Origin: Pseudomonadota bacterium
GTDB lineage: Bacteria > Desulfobacterota > Desulfobulbia > Desulfobulbales > SURF-16
DNA length: 49,008 bases
Assembly (NCBI GenBank): GCA_018822545.1
Contig: JAHJKA010000090.1
Coordinates: 1 to 49,008 of the forward strand
Reading direction: 5' to 3'
Part shown: in pieces, positions 1-8,098 of the stretch
Layout: each line of letters begins with the position of its first letter
Numbering within the stretch: position 1 is the first letter of the stretch
Notes under the pieces: model-generated
Database searches by the model: none
Told to the model about the DNA's origin: nothing
The model's input: the letters and a program-made list of their open reading frames with translations, nothing else
Translations under genes and position numbers: made by a program

Positions 1-155
1 AAAGGTCTGGCCGAAGTGAGCCTCGATGCCTAAAAAGACGACCCAAAGCCTATCAACTTTTAACCAAACCACGCCAGCGAATGAAAGAAATTCCCCACCG
101 TAGCAAATACACTAAAAAAAGCTTAAACTAGTGCCATTCTATTCTGGCCGCCATT
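1..155. other. left edge, no intact gene
   Basis: No complete gene is visible. The first plus-strand frame reads a ten-residue tail (KGLAEVSLDA) and then a stop at 31-33, which could be the end of a gene outside the window; this is weak. The rest is AT-rich and lacks the upstream half of the kinase that begins at about 135. A TAG stop at 132-134 directly precedes the kinase-like reading frame. Confidence 0.3.
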
Positions 156-1223
156 ATGGGCTATACAGAGCTGTCCCTTATGCATTACAACAGCGGCGGC
201 GGATTCAGTCACCCTGAATATTTACAGGAGATTCTCGCCTCCTCCAAACGGGCCGCCAAGCTGGTCAAGAGAATCCTGGCCTTTAGCAGAAAGGCGGAAA
301 TCGTCGAGTGCACGGTCTTTGATATCAATACAGAGCTCGAGCATGCCATTACTCTGTTGGAGAAGACTATTCCCCGAGAAATCAGTATTGAAAAGGATCT
401 GAGCCCGGATATTGGGCTCATTCGGGGGGATGCCGGACAATTCGAGCAGGTCTTGTTAAATCTTGGCGCCAATGCCAAGCATGCCATGCCGGATGGTGGC
501 CGGCTGACGATCAAAACAGAGCAGGTCACCATCACGACTGACCAACCGTCGCCGTTCCCTGACATGAAACCAGGGGAATATGTTCAGCTCACCGTCAGCG
601 ACACGGGTCATGGCATGGATACTGAGACCCTGGCCCAAATTTTCAACCCCTTTTTCACCACCAAGGGGGTTGGTGCGGGGACAGGTCTTGGCCTGGCCAT
701 TGTCTATGGCATTGTTAAAGGGCATCATGGTTATATTGGTTGTGTCAGTGAGCCCAAGAAGGGGACTATCTTTCAGATTTTCCTGCCGGTGGCTGCAGAG
801 AATGCTCACCCGTCGGCGCAACCAGCACTTCGCTTGACCCCGCGTCCAGTGGGACAACAGGAAACCGTCCTTCTGGTGGACGATGAGAGCAGCCTCCTGG
901 CAATAGGCAAAACTATGCTGGAGGACAACGGCTACCAAGTGCTGCAGGCCAACAGCGGTGAAGAGGCACTGGCACTCTTTGAGACCCAGGGCAAGAACAT
1001 TGACCTTATTCTTCTTGATGTGAGTATGCCAGGCATGGGAGGCCACCGTTGCCTAAAGGCTCTTCTGGAGCTCAAGCCCACAGCCAAGATACTTCTCACC
1101 AGCGGCTACTCGTTGGATGAGTCTTTAGAGGCGATAATTGCTAGTGGGGCCTGTGGTTTTGTTGCCAAGCCCTATAGCCAGCAAGATCTGCTGCAGGCCA
1201 TCCATGTTGCCTTGGTTGGCTAA
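156..1223 (+). pseudogene. 5'-truncated hybrid histidine kinase (HATPase + receiver)
   Basis: What remains is the second half of a HisKA dimerisation domain (ILAAIMGYTEL, whose first residues lie before the first ATG), a full HATPase domain and a C-terminal receiver. The HATPase has the N box (LLNLGANAKHAM), DTGHGM and [11 protein letters not shown]. The receiver has LLVDDE, the phosphoryl-acceptor Asp in LILLDVSMPGMGG, and a conserved Lys in AKPY. In this family the autophosphorylated His lies in an HDFNN motif just upstream of ILAAI. Here that position reads C-H-S-I-L after an in-frame TAG, so the H box and all sensor domains are absent. No good ribosome binding site precedes the ATG. I infer a decayed gene. 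An HATPase-receiver protein started internally, or an assembly join at the edge, remain possible. Confidence 0.7.
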
Positions 1224-1260
1224 CGAGTTGTTTTGGCCTTGACCATGGGCGGAAACTGCA

Positions 1261-1305
1261 AAAAAAGATGGGCAGGAACACGCTGAGAGAGTGCGCCTCC
1301 TGCCC
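1261..1305 (-). terminator. rho-independent terminator of the chemoreceptor operon
   Basis: Read on the minus strand, an 8-bp stem GGGCAGGA/TCCTGCCC (1298-1305 with 1270-1277) encloses a 20-nt loop that can pair further. It is followed after three bases by a run of six T. It lies about 60 bp past the chemoreceptor stop codon. A second hairpin (1323-1351) sits between the gene and this one. Confidence 0.6.
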
Positions 1306-1322
1306 GGGGGAGGAGAGAAAGA

Positions 1323-1351
1323 GCGCTGAAAAGGATGCTCCTTTTCAGCGC
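1323..1351 (-). terminator. 12-bp hairpin downstream of the chemoreceptor gene
   Basis: A perfect inverted repeat, GCGCTGAAAAGG with CCTTTTCAGCGC around a 5-nt loop, starts about 12 bp past the chemoreceptor stop. On the minus strand it is followed by a pyrimidine-rich stretch (TCTTTCTCTCC) rather than a pure T run. It may be a first terminator or an RNA 3'-end stabiliser ahead of the stronger terminator at 1261-1305. Confidence 0.45.
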
Positions 1352-1363
1352 GGAGAGAGTGTT

Positions 1364-3340
1364 TTAAAAATCTTCAAAATCATCATTGTCATCATCAAAG
1401 GGGATGACTTTTTTCGGGTTTTTTTCGCGGCTCATGGGTTTCGTGGTGGTTGTTTGGGGCAGAGCCTTAGGTGCTGCCCTGCCACCCTGCCGGGGGGCAG
1501 GGTGCGAAGAGCGGCCTGTCCTGGCGTCTTGGGTTACCCCCAGCAGCATGGCCAGGTCCCTAACGATGGCATTCATCGATTCAGCCTGGGCATTCAGCTC
1601 TTCGGCGGCGCTGGCTGATTCCTCGGCGCTGGCTGCGGTCTGCTGCACCGCCTTATCCATCTCATTGGTTGCCGTATTGATTTGACCGATACCGGTGGCC
1701 TGCTCCTCAGAGGCCATGGTGATTTCGTTCACCAGCTGGGCAATTTTCGAAGAGCTTTCCGTCACACTGGTAAAATTTTCATTGGTTTTGGCCAGCAGGG
1801 TATTGCCGCCATGGACCTTTTTCACTGTGCCCTCAATGAGGTTGGCGGTATCCTTGGCGGCGGCGGCGGCGCGCATGGCCAGATTGCGGACCTCGTCGGC
1901 CACCACGGCAAAACCGGCACCGGCTTCACCAGCCCGGGCCGCCTCCACCGCCGCATTCAGGGCCAGCAGATTTGTCTGAAAGGCAATCTCATCGATTGTT
2001 TTGATGATCTTGGAGGTCGCCTCACTGGCCTGGGAGATCTCCTCCATGGCAACAGTGAGCTCACCCATGGAGTCATTGGCTTTGATGACAACTACTGATG
2101 CTTCTGTGGCCAAGGTGTTGGCTTGGCGGGCATTTTCCACGTTATTTTTGGTCATGGAGGAGATTTCTTCCAGGGAGGAGGAGGTTTCCTCAAGGGCGGC
2201 GGCCTGTTCGGAAGCGCCCTCGGCCAGAGTCTGGCTGGATCGTGACACATGGTTTGAGGCCCCCACCACCTCGGTGGCCATATCCGCCATATTGCTGGAA
2301 ATGGTGGACAGGACCTTGACGATGCCCCGGGTGGTCAAAAATCCCATAACAAGCCCGGCCAAGATGGCCATAACCGCAACAATGGTGACCATGATCTTGG
2401 TAGAAAGGGCGCTGCTCAGCATGACATCATCTGTCATCACATGTGCCTTTGCCTCGGTCCTTATTTCTTTAAGAAGGCCTTGAACCTTGGTGAGCATAGG
2501 GACGGTATTGCGGGCAAAGATGTTGTTCGCCTCCTGCATGCCGGCCACCTCTTGGTGCGCCTTTTCCTTAAGCAAGCTCAGGATATGCTGGACGTTTTTA
2601 AGTTCCGGCAGGGTCTCGTGCTCATAAATGTCGAGGGCCTTACCGGTTGTGCCTGTGGCCAGCAGCGCATTAATCTGCACGGCCGTACTGTGCAGCTTGT
2701 TATGGGGGGCGGAAATGTCATTAAAGAGTTTTTTTAATTCACCATCCCCCCCGTCATAGACCGCTCTTGCCGCTGGCGAGGTGAGCCATTTGCCGAGTCC
2801 GCACTGGGTAGGATCAGTCTGGACGTCGAGTTTCTTTTTGCCAAGGGCCATGGCGCTGCAGACATGACCGGCCCAGGCGAGATGGGCCGCCTCCAGCTCG
2901 GTGAATTGGGTGGGCAGGTTGGTGTCGGCCTGCTTGAAGCTCTTGCTGATCTGGATGGCTGATTCATGGAGTTTTTTATGGGGCTCTTCCATCTCGGTGA
3001 GCAGGTCGGCAATGGATGGCACCAGCTGGCCGGCCTCTTCCCGTTCCGGACTGTAGAGCCACTTGCCGAACCCACATTTGGTGTGGTCGGTCTCCACGTT
3101 AAGCTTGGTGACTGTGTCGTCGGTGAGCAGGGCGCTGACCTGGCTCACCCAGTTGAGATGATCCACCTCCCGCTGGGCCAACAGGCCATCAAGTTTGTTG
3201 CCGGCAATGACCTCTTCGGCATTTGTGACAATCTGGCTGACGCCGGAGTAGTTTAACCCCCCGAGAATAATCAACAGGAGCATAATGACGCCAAAACTTG
3301 TGGCGATCCTTTTACCGATGGTCATCTTATTCCATTTCAT
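1364..3340 (-). CDS. methyl-accepting chemotaxis protein with two tandem CZB-type sensor modules
   Basis: This inner-membrane chemoreceptor should signal through CheW to CheA. TM1 is at about residues 12-32 and TM2 at about 314-336, so 33-313 is predicted periplasmic. That region holds two similar modules, each with the zinc-ligand pattern of chemoreceptor zinc-binding (CZB) domains. One has His61, Cys89 in CGFGKW, and His121/His125; the other has His153, Cys180 in CGLGKW, and His213/His217. The cytoplasmic half has the MCP hairpin tip ([20 protein letters not shown]) and flanking methylation helices. The C-terminus is acidic, with no CheR-tethering pentapeptide. It is the last gene of the operon after a receiver and CheW, 53 bp downstream of cheW. 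CZB domains are more often cytoplasmic, so a duplicated, apparently external pair is unusual. The ligand may be zinc or a zinc-linked redox cue; this is inference. Confidence 0.9.
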   Translation of the reverse strand: MKWNKMTIGKRIATSFGVIMLLLIILGGLNYSGVSQIVTNAEEVIAGNKLDGLLAQREVDHLNWVSQVSALLTDDTVTKLNVETDHTKCGFGKWLYSPEREEAGQLVPSIADLLTEMEEPHKKLHESAIQISKSFKQADTNLPTQFTELEAAHLAWAGHVCSAMALGKKKLDVQTDPTQCGLGKWLTSPAARAVYDGGDGELKKLFNDISAPHNKLHSTAVQINALLATGTTGKALDIYEHETLPELKNVQHILSLLKEKAHQEVAGMQEANNIFARNTVPMLTKVQGLLKEIRTEAKAHVMTDDVMLSSALSTKIMVTIVAVMAILAGLVMGFLTTRGIVKVLSTISSNMADMATEVVGASNHVSRSSQTLAEGASEQAAALEETSSSLEEISSMTKNNVENARQANTLATEASVVVIKANDSMGELTVAMEEISQASEATSKIIKTIDEIAFQTNLLALNAAVEAARAGEAGAGFAVVADEVRNLAMRAAAAAKDTANLIEGTVKKVHGGNTLLAKTNENFTSVTESSSKIAQLVNEITMASEEQATGIGQINTATNEMDKAVQQTAASAEESASAAEELNAQAESMNAIVRDLAMLLGVTQDARTGRSSHPAPRQGGRAAPKALPQTTTTKPMSREKNPKKVIPFDDDNDDFEDF

Positions 3341-3393
3341 TTTTTCTCTCCTTGGTTATGCCTCTAAACAGGTACGGCCACGAATGATGGGCG

Positions 3394-3885
3394 TTAATCC
3401 TGATGTAACGGGCTGAGCTCTTGGGCGTTAATGACCCGGTCGATATCAAGCAGTATTTTTACATCCTTTTCTGTCTTGGCCATGCCGAGAATATAGTTGC
3501 TGTCCATGTCGTTCCCGAAGGAGGGCGGCGGTTCAATCTCTCCGGCCTTGATATGCATCACCTCGGAGACCGCATCCACCACAATGCCCACCAGCATAAC
3601 GTCATCTTTGGGGGCGCTGATTTCCACGACAATGATGCAGGTGCGCTCGGTGTGGGGAGTGGCCGGCATACCGAACCTGACCCGCAGATCAATGATTGGA
3701 ATCACCTTGCCGCGCAGGTTGATGACTCCTTTGGCATAGTCGGGAATTTGCGGGATGAGGGTGACATCCACATAGCCGATGATCTCCCGCACCTTAAGGA
3801 TGCTCAGGCCAAATTCCTCGTTGGCCAGGGTGAAGGTGAGATATTTACCTTCAGCGCTCTTTATTTCATCTAGATCATCTGTCAT
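3394..3885 (-). CDS. cheW: CheW chemotaxis coupling protein
   Basis: A 163-residue protein made almost entirely of one CheW domain (KYLTFTLANEEFGLSILKVR, then KGVINLRGKVIPIIDLRVRF). CheW couples chemoreceptor tips to the CheA kinase in cytoplasmic arrays. It lies between a CheY-like receiver gene (32 bp gap) and the chemoreceptor gene on the same strand, so the three probably share the sigma-54 transcript starting near 4392. No CheA, CheR or CheB is encoded in the window, so the protein must join a CheA encoded elsewhere. A short acidic N-terminal tail precedes the domain. The identification is secure; which array it serves is inferred from position. Confidence 0.92.
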   Translation of the reverse strand: MTDDLDEIKSAEGKYLTFTLANEEFGLSILKVREIIGYVDVTLIPQIPDYAKGVINLRGKVIPIIDLRVRFGMPATPHTERTCIIVVEISAPKDDVMLVGIVVDAVSEVMHIKAGEIEPPPSFGNDMDSNYILGMAKTEKDVKILLDIDRVINAQELSPLHQD

Positions 3886-3917
3886 TTCAGTCTCCTCACA
3901 AGAAGGTATTGCCTCTT

Positions 3918-4337
3918 TTACGGGGTGTATGGTTGCGCTGATTTGCGGTTGCGTTTAATCCGATCCAGCAATGTTTCGATGTCAAAGGGGGTGATGGGTT
4001 TTATTTTGTAGGCGTCCTTTTCAGGGCGCAGGTTGTCGCGCATGGTGTCATGGTCGAGGTAGCCGCTCATGACAATGATAAAGATTTCGGCATGGTTTTG
4101 TTTGATCCAGTCAACAAGCTCAAGGCCATCGCTGTGGGGCATTAAATAGTCGGTGATGACCACATCAAAGGAGTGGCCGTTTGTGCGGGCCGCCGTGATC
4201 ATTTTCTTGGCCTCCAGGCCGTCACCGGCATGGATGACCTGGTACCCTTCCCATCTGAGATGGGTGGTAATGGTCTTGGCCAGCTCAATATCATCATCCA
4301 CCACCAGGATTCTTTTGATTGGTTCCTGGAATGTCAT
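3918..4337 (-). CDS. single-domain response regulator (CheY-like)
   Basis: A stand-alone receiver of 139 residues with the acidic cluster Asp14-16 (LVVDDD), acceptor Asp63 (VVITDYLMP), Ser91 at the usual Thr/Ser position and Lys113 (YKIKP). It has no output domain, so it probably acts by protein contact, as CheY does, or in a phosphorelay. The open frame extends to an ATG at 4394, but the sigma-54 promoter at 4403-4418 would start RNA at about 4391-4393. That leaves the upstream ATG at or ahead of the transcript end. I therefore choose the ATG at 4337, which has a GGGAG about 11 nt upstream. It is first in the operon with cheW and the chemoreceptor gene. A motor-binding role is plausible but not shown. 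Confidence 0.85.
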   Translation of the reverse strand: MTFQEPIKRILVVDDDIELAKTITTHLRWEGYQVIHAGDGLEAKKMITAARTNGHSFDVVITDYLMPHSDGLELVDWIKQNHAEIFIIVMSGYLDHDTMRDNLRPEKDAYKIKPITPFDIETLLDRIKRNRKSAQPYTP

Positions 4338-4402
4338 TGCATCTCTTGCTCCCTGAAATGGCTGGAATTGCTGCGTGGCCTTTAGATTATGCATTTTTTA
4401 AG

Positions 4403-4418
4403 AGCAACCTCTATGCCA
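4403..4418 (-). promoter_or_regulatory. sigma-54 (-24/-12) promoter
   Basis: On the minus strand the sequence is TGGCATAGAGGTTGCT. It matches the consensus TGGCAC-N5-TTGCW with the invariant GG and GC at correct spacing and only one deviation in the strongly conserved positions (T for C after TGGCA). Transcription would begin near 4392, about 55 nt before the chosen start of the receiver gene. Two copies of a strong palindrome lie about 120 and 235 bp upstream, the usual distance for enhancer sites of sigma-54 activators. Confidence 0.7.
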
Positions 4419-4506
4419 TGGTAAAAAAAAGGATGGGGCTATGGATAAACCCTTTGATAACCTATTGTTAGGTGGGGGCGGTGGCGCCTGTTGTTTAGCG
4501 GTCAAA

Positions 4507-4522
4507 GTGACCAAAAGGTCAC
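4507..4522. promoter_or_regulatory. palindromic site 1, candidate sigma-54 enhancer
   Basis: GTGACC-AAAA-GGTCAC is a perfect 6-bp dyad with a 4-bp centre. A 19-base stretch beginning here (GTGACCAAAAGGTCACCAG) is repeated exactly at 4619-4637. The site centre is about 122 bp upstream of the predicted start of transcription. I infer that it binds the dimeric HTH_8 domain of the NtrC-type regulator encoded just upstream. Confidence 0.55.
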
Positions 4523-4609
4523 CAGGGGAAGGAGGGCGGAAAGGTAAAAAGAAGAAGGGTGGTTTGGAATGTGTTGGAATAAAGGGGGAAACAGCAGGTG
4601 ACTACGAAG

Positions 4610-4643
4610 TCATGGCTGGTGACCAAAAGGTCACCAGCCATGA
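4610..4643. promoter_or_regulatory. palindromic site 2 with 15-bp arms, candidate enhancer or hairpin
   Basis: The same GTGACC-AAAA-GGTCAC core is extended to 15-bp perfect arms. The site begins 3 bp past the stop codon of the NtrC-type regulator and is centred 112 bp from site 1. A degenerate third dyad (GGTGAC-N6-GTCA) lies at 4597-4612. The long arms could also form an RNA hairpin ending the regulator transcript, but no T run follows on either strand. The two roles are not exclusive. Confidence 0.5.
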
Positions 4644-4646
4644 TGT

Positions 4647-5996
4647 TTATTGAGAAGTTTTGTTGTTAAGCTCAGCCAGTTTTCGGTGGATCTGACGCAG
4701 GGAAACCCCGAGAATTGCAGCCGCCTTGGCACGATCGCCGCCCGTATGCTCAAGGACAAAGGCCAGATGCCGTTCATAGTCCTCTTTAAAGGTGCAGAGG
4801 GTGCGGCTGGAGCTCGACATCGGGGGGGATTTCTCGCCGAGATCTGTGATGGCAATGAACTCGGTTTTGCAGAGAAGGACAGCGCTTTCAACGAGCTGGG
4901 CCAGTTCACGAATATTGCCGGGGTAGGACCGTTGCCTCAGGAGGTCCATGGCCTCGGGGCTGAAGCCGCGGACCGCTCGCTTATGTCTGGCCGCGGCTTG
5001 TTTCAGGAAAAAGTCCGCCAGGGCCGGCACATCATCTGTCCTGTCGGCCAGGGGCGGGAGATGGACATGGGCGGCTTTGAGTCGGTAAAAGAGGTCCATT
5101 CGGAAGGATTGGTCTTTGCAGGCCTCATCCAGATTTTTGTTGGTGGCCGAGACAATGCGGACGTTGAGATTGACCGGGGTCTGGCCGCCCAGGGGAACAA
5201 GGCTTTTATCTTCTAGGATGCGCAGGAATTTTATCTGCAGATGGAGAGGCAGCTCACCGATTTCATCAAGAAAGAGGGTGCCGTTATTGGCCTGTTCAAA
5301 AAAACCTTTATGGTCACTGACGGCGCCGGTAAAGGCCCCTTTTCTATGACCAAAAAACTGGCTTTCAAACATGGATTCCGGGATGGCCGCGACATTTACC
5401 GCCACAAAAGGCCCGTCAGGGGCTGGCCCGGCCTGATGGATGCCCCGGGCCAGCAACTCCTTGCCGGTGCCGGAGTCGCCAGTGATAAGCATCGGCAAAC
5501 CGCTACGGGCCATGACCTCGGCGAAACGGAGCTGCTCTTTCAAGGCTTTGTTTTGGGTGATAATGGCGGCAAAGGCAGACGAAGGTTCGGTTTCACCGTC
5601 ATCTTTTTCGGTTCTGGTCAATCCGGAGAGCAGCCCTTTTCTTTCATAGGCCCTTTTTATAGACAGCAGCAGCCGCTCGTTGTTCACCGGTTTGGTCAGA
5701 TAGTCGTAAGCGCCCATGCGCACGGCATTGACGGCCGTGGCAAGATCACTCACCGCCGTCAGCATGATAAACTCAGTAAAGGGTTTAACGGGCTTTGTTT
5801 CCTGCAGCACCTCCAGGCCGTCCATCTCAGGCATCATGATGTCAAGGAGGACCACATCAAAATCCTGGCTCTTGATCAGCTGCGCAGCGTCCCGGCCGTT
5901 ATCGCAAATCGTGACCTCTTGATAGCCCTCCCATTGCAGAAGGCGCTGCACGGACTTCAGGGCCACGGTTTCATCATCGATGACAAGAATGCTCAT
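4647..5996 (-). CDS. NtrC-family sigma-54-dependent response regulator
   Basis: Three domains in 449 residues. The receiver has Asp7/8, acceptor Asp52 (LLDIMMPEMDG), Thr79 and Lys101. The AAA+ domain has Walker A GDSGTGK at 170-176, the sigma-54-contacting GAFTGA loop at 217-222 and Walker B LFLDE near 241. The C-terminus is a Fis-type HTH_8 (AAAILGVSLRQIHRKL). Such proteins assemble on enhancers when phosphorylated and remodel sigma-54 polymerase. The start codon overlaps the stop of the upstream PAS hybrid kinase by 4 nt, making that kinase the likely partner. The two palindromes and the sigma-54 promoter immediately downstream suggest it controls the receiver-cheW-chemoreceptor operon. The domain call is very secure; the target is inferred. 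Confidence 0.93.
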   Translation of the reverse strand: MSILVIDDETVALKSVQRLLQWEGYQEVTICDNGRDAAQLIKSQDFDVVLLDIMMPEMDGLEVLQETKPVKPFTEFIMLTAVSDLATAVNAVRMGAYDYLTKPVNNERLLLSIKRAYERKGLLSGLTRTEKDDGETEPSSAFAAIITQNKALKEQLRFAEVMARSGLPMLITGDSGTGKELLARGIHQAGPAPDGPFVAVNVAAIPESMFESQFFGHRKGAFTGAVSDHKGFFEQANNGTLFLDEIGELPLHLQIKFLRILEDKSLVPLGGQTPVNLNVRIVSATNKNLDEACKDQSFRMDLFYRLKAAHVHLPPLADRTDDVPALADFFLKQAAARHKRAVRGFSPEAMDLLRQRSYPGNIRELAQLVESAVLLCKTEFIAITDLGEKSPPMSSSSRTLCTFKEDYERHLAFVLEHTGGDRAKAAAILGVSLRQIHRKLAELNNKTSQ

Positions 5997-8038
5997 AAGA
6001 TACGCCGGTCAATATTTTTGATGAGGGCGCGAAGTTCCTGGAGGCCCAATGGTTTCTGGAGAATATGATCCGGGGTGGGGGCTCCAGGGCGTTGCTCCAG
6101 AGCGGTGGGATCACCGGAGATAAGCGTTACAGGCATGAGGGGGAATTTATTTTTTATCTCTGCTAAGAGATCCCAGCCATTCATGTTGGGCATCATGACT
6201 TCTGAAATGACAAGATCGACCTCGGGATGTTCTTCAAGATAGGTCAGGATATGTTGCGGGTTGTCTCGGGTGGCAATCGTGAAGTCCCCGGTGGCCCCCC
6301 TGAAAAAAGTCTCGATGAATTGGAGGACCGGTTTATCATCATCAATGCAGAGGATAGTGGGTGAAAGAGTCACCTTTTCTTGAAGCCGTTTGTCCAGGGG
6401 TAGGCAGATGGTGAAGCGGCTTCCCCGGCCCGGGCAGCTGAGCACGGAAAGGGTGCCGTGGTGTTCCTTGATGAGGCCAAAGGAAACAGACAGACCCAGG
6501 CCGGTGCCACCCTGTTCTCGGCGGGTGGTAAAGAAGGGGTCAAAGATGTGATCCAAGACATCCTTTTTCATGCCTCTGCCATTATCCTCAACCGTAATGA
6601 GAACGGCCTGCAGGCGGGCAATGTATTTGCTGGTGACGGTAATGTGTCCTGCTTTTTTATCGTCAATGGCATCCATGGCATTGAGCATGAGGTTGATGAC
6701 CACCTGCTCCAACCTTTGAAACTGGCCGTAAATTTCCGGCAGATCTGCGTCGAGATTGATAACAATGGTGCCGACCTTTTTTCGGAGCTGGGCGCCGATA
6801 ATGGTATAGGCCTGGTTGATAATGCTATTAATCTGCACAAGGCTATCATTTTGCTCGGAATCAAGGCCGGCAAAATCCTTCAGGTTGGTGACAATGGCAT
6901 TGATCCGTTCTGAGCCTGTTTTGATGAACTGCAGGGTCTCCGTCATGCTTTCCGTCACTTCCTGGTACGAGAAAGGACCAACCCGCCACTGGGGATTGCG
7001 GGCCGCATACTCATCAAGGACGGGTTTTACTCCCTGCCAGATCTTCTCGGCCATGGGGGCATTGTAGGCAATAAAACTGTTGGGGTTGTTGATCTCATGG
7101 GCCACACCAGCCACCACCGTGCCCAGGGAGGCAAGCTTGTCGGACTGGATGGCCTGCTGGAGGAGAAGTTCGTTTTCCTTCTGGCGTTTTATTTTACCGG
7201 TGATGTCTCGAACATTCTCCACCATACCGATCAGATTGCCCTCGGTGTCCAGCAAGGGTTTGGCTGTCACCTCGCAGGGGAAACGACTGCCATCCAGGCA
7301 CTGTCTTACGCTCTCGATCTGGACAAAGGGCGCACCTTTCAGGATTTGCTGGAGGGGACATATGTCGGTGTGGCAGACGGTTACCTGAAAAATATCATGG
7401 CATTTTCGGCCTAGCACCTTTTCTTCGGTGAGTTTCGACTGAGCCAGCATGGCCTGATTAACCCGCATGATATTGTGGTTTGTGTCAATCAGGGCAATAC
7501 CGTTTTCAACGGTGTTGAGGATCTGCTCAAGCTCCAGGTTGGTTTTTTTAAGCAGCTGTGCCGTGTTTTTACGATCGGCAATATCCTTCTTTAAGAGTTC
7601 GGTGGTTCGGGCGTCAGCAATTTTATCAAGATGAATACGGGATATTTCAGCACCTTCCTGGAATTCGTAGCTCTTTTTGAGATCTTGAATCAGGACAAAA
7701 CAACCGAGGACCTTGCCCAGCGCATCACAATGGGGCAGATAGTCGGCATGAAAATGGAGGGTGGTGCCATTATCGAGAGGGATATCACGCTGATAGGATG
7801 CCTTTCGGCCGGCCAGGGCCTCTTCAAGTTTGTCACGGATGGCTTCATGGTTGGCCTCACCCAGGACCTCCTTGACATGTTTACCCACAACTTCAGAGGG
7901 CGTTAAGCCAAACCCGCCAATATAGAGGGCGTTGGCAAAAACATAACGTTGATCAGGGTCAACGTAGGCCACCATGGCCTGGATATTTTCTGCTAAAACC
8001 TCAAGAAACTGGCGGCTGTAGGTGGATGTGTCAGTCAC
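5993..8038 (-). CDS. PAS hybrid histidine kinase with Glu at the receiver phosphosite
   Basis: A predicted soluble kinase of 681 residues with PAS domains at about 10-120 and 170-280, HisKA with His314 (AHEINNPNSFI), HATPase (NLMLNAMDAI; DNGRGM; GGTGLGLSVSFG) and a C-terminal receiver from about 560. The second PAS contains cysteines (CHDIFQVTVCHTDICPL) of the kind seen in some metal- or redox-responsive PAS domains. The receiver keeps Asp566-568 and Lys662, but its acceptor position reads ISEVMMP, with Glu613 instead of Asp. It may therefore be a non-phosphorylatable, possibly constitutively active-like pseudo-receiver. The gene overlaps the NtrC-type regulator by 4 nt, which suggests a cognate pair. 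No transmembrane segment is visible. Confidence 0.9.
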   Translation of the reverse strand: MTDTSTYSRQFLEVLAENIQAMVAYVDPDQRYVFANALYIGGFGLTPSEVVGKHVKEVLGEANHEAIRDKLEEALAGRKASYQRDIPLDNGTTLHFHADYLPHCDALGKVLGCFVLIQDLKKSYEFQEGAEISRIHLDKIADARTTELLKKDIADRKNTAQLLKKTNLELEQILNTVENGIALIDTNHNIMRVNQAMLAQSKLTEEKVLGRKCHDIFQVTVCHTDICPLQQILKGAPFVQIESVRQCLDGSRFPCEVTAKPLLDTEGNLIGMVENVRDITGKIKRQKENELLLQQAIQSDKLASLGTVVAGVAHEINNPNSFIAYNAPMAEKIWQGVKPVLDEYAARNPQWRVGPFSYQEVTESMTETLQFIKTGSERINAIVTNLKDFAGLDSEQNDSLVQINSIINQAYTIIGAQLRKKVGTIVINLDADLPEIYGQFQRLEQVVINLMLNAMDAIDDKKAGHITVTSKYIARLQAVLITVEDNGRGMKKDVLDHIFDPFFTTRREQGGTGLGLSVSFGLIKEHHGTLSVLSCPGRGSRFTICLPLDKRLQEKVTLSPTILCIDDDKPVLQFIETFFRGATGDFTIATRDNPQHILTYLEEHPEVDLVISEVMMPNMNGWDLLAEIKNKFPLMPVTLISGDPTALEQRPGAPTPDHILQKPLGLQELRALIKNIDRRIL

Positions 8039-8098
8039 AATGTACGCCTGGCTGAAAGATGGGTTTATGGCAAGGGGATAGTGCTCTTGGGAAGCGTG

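Noticed and set aside
4441..4653. Plus-strand 70-residue open frame
   Set aside because: It lies across the enhancer palindromes, has no ribosome site, and its Gly/Lys-rich translation matches no family. The DNA is better explained as a regulatory region.
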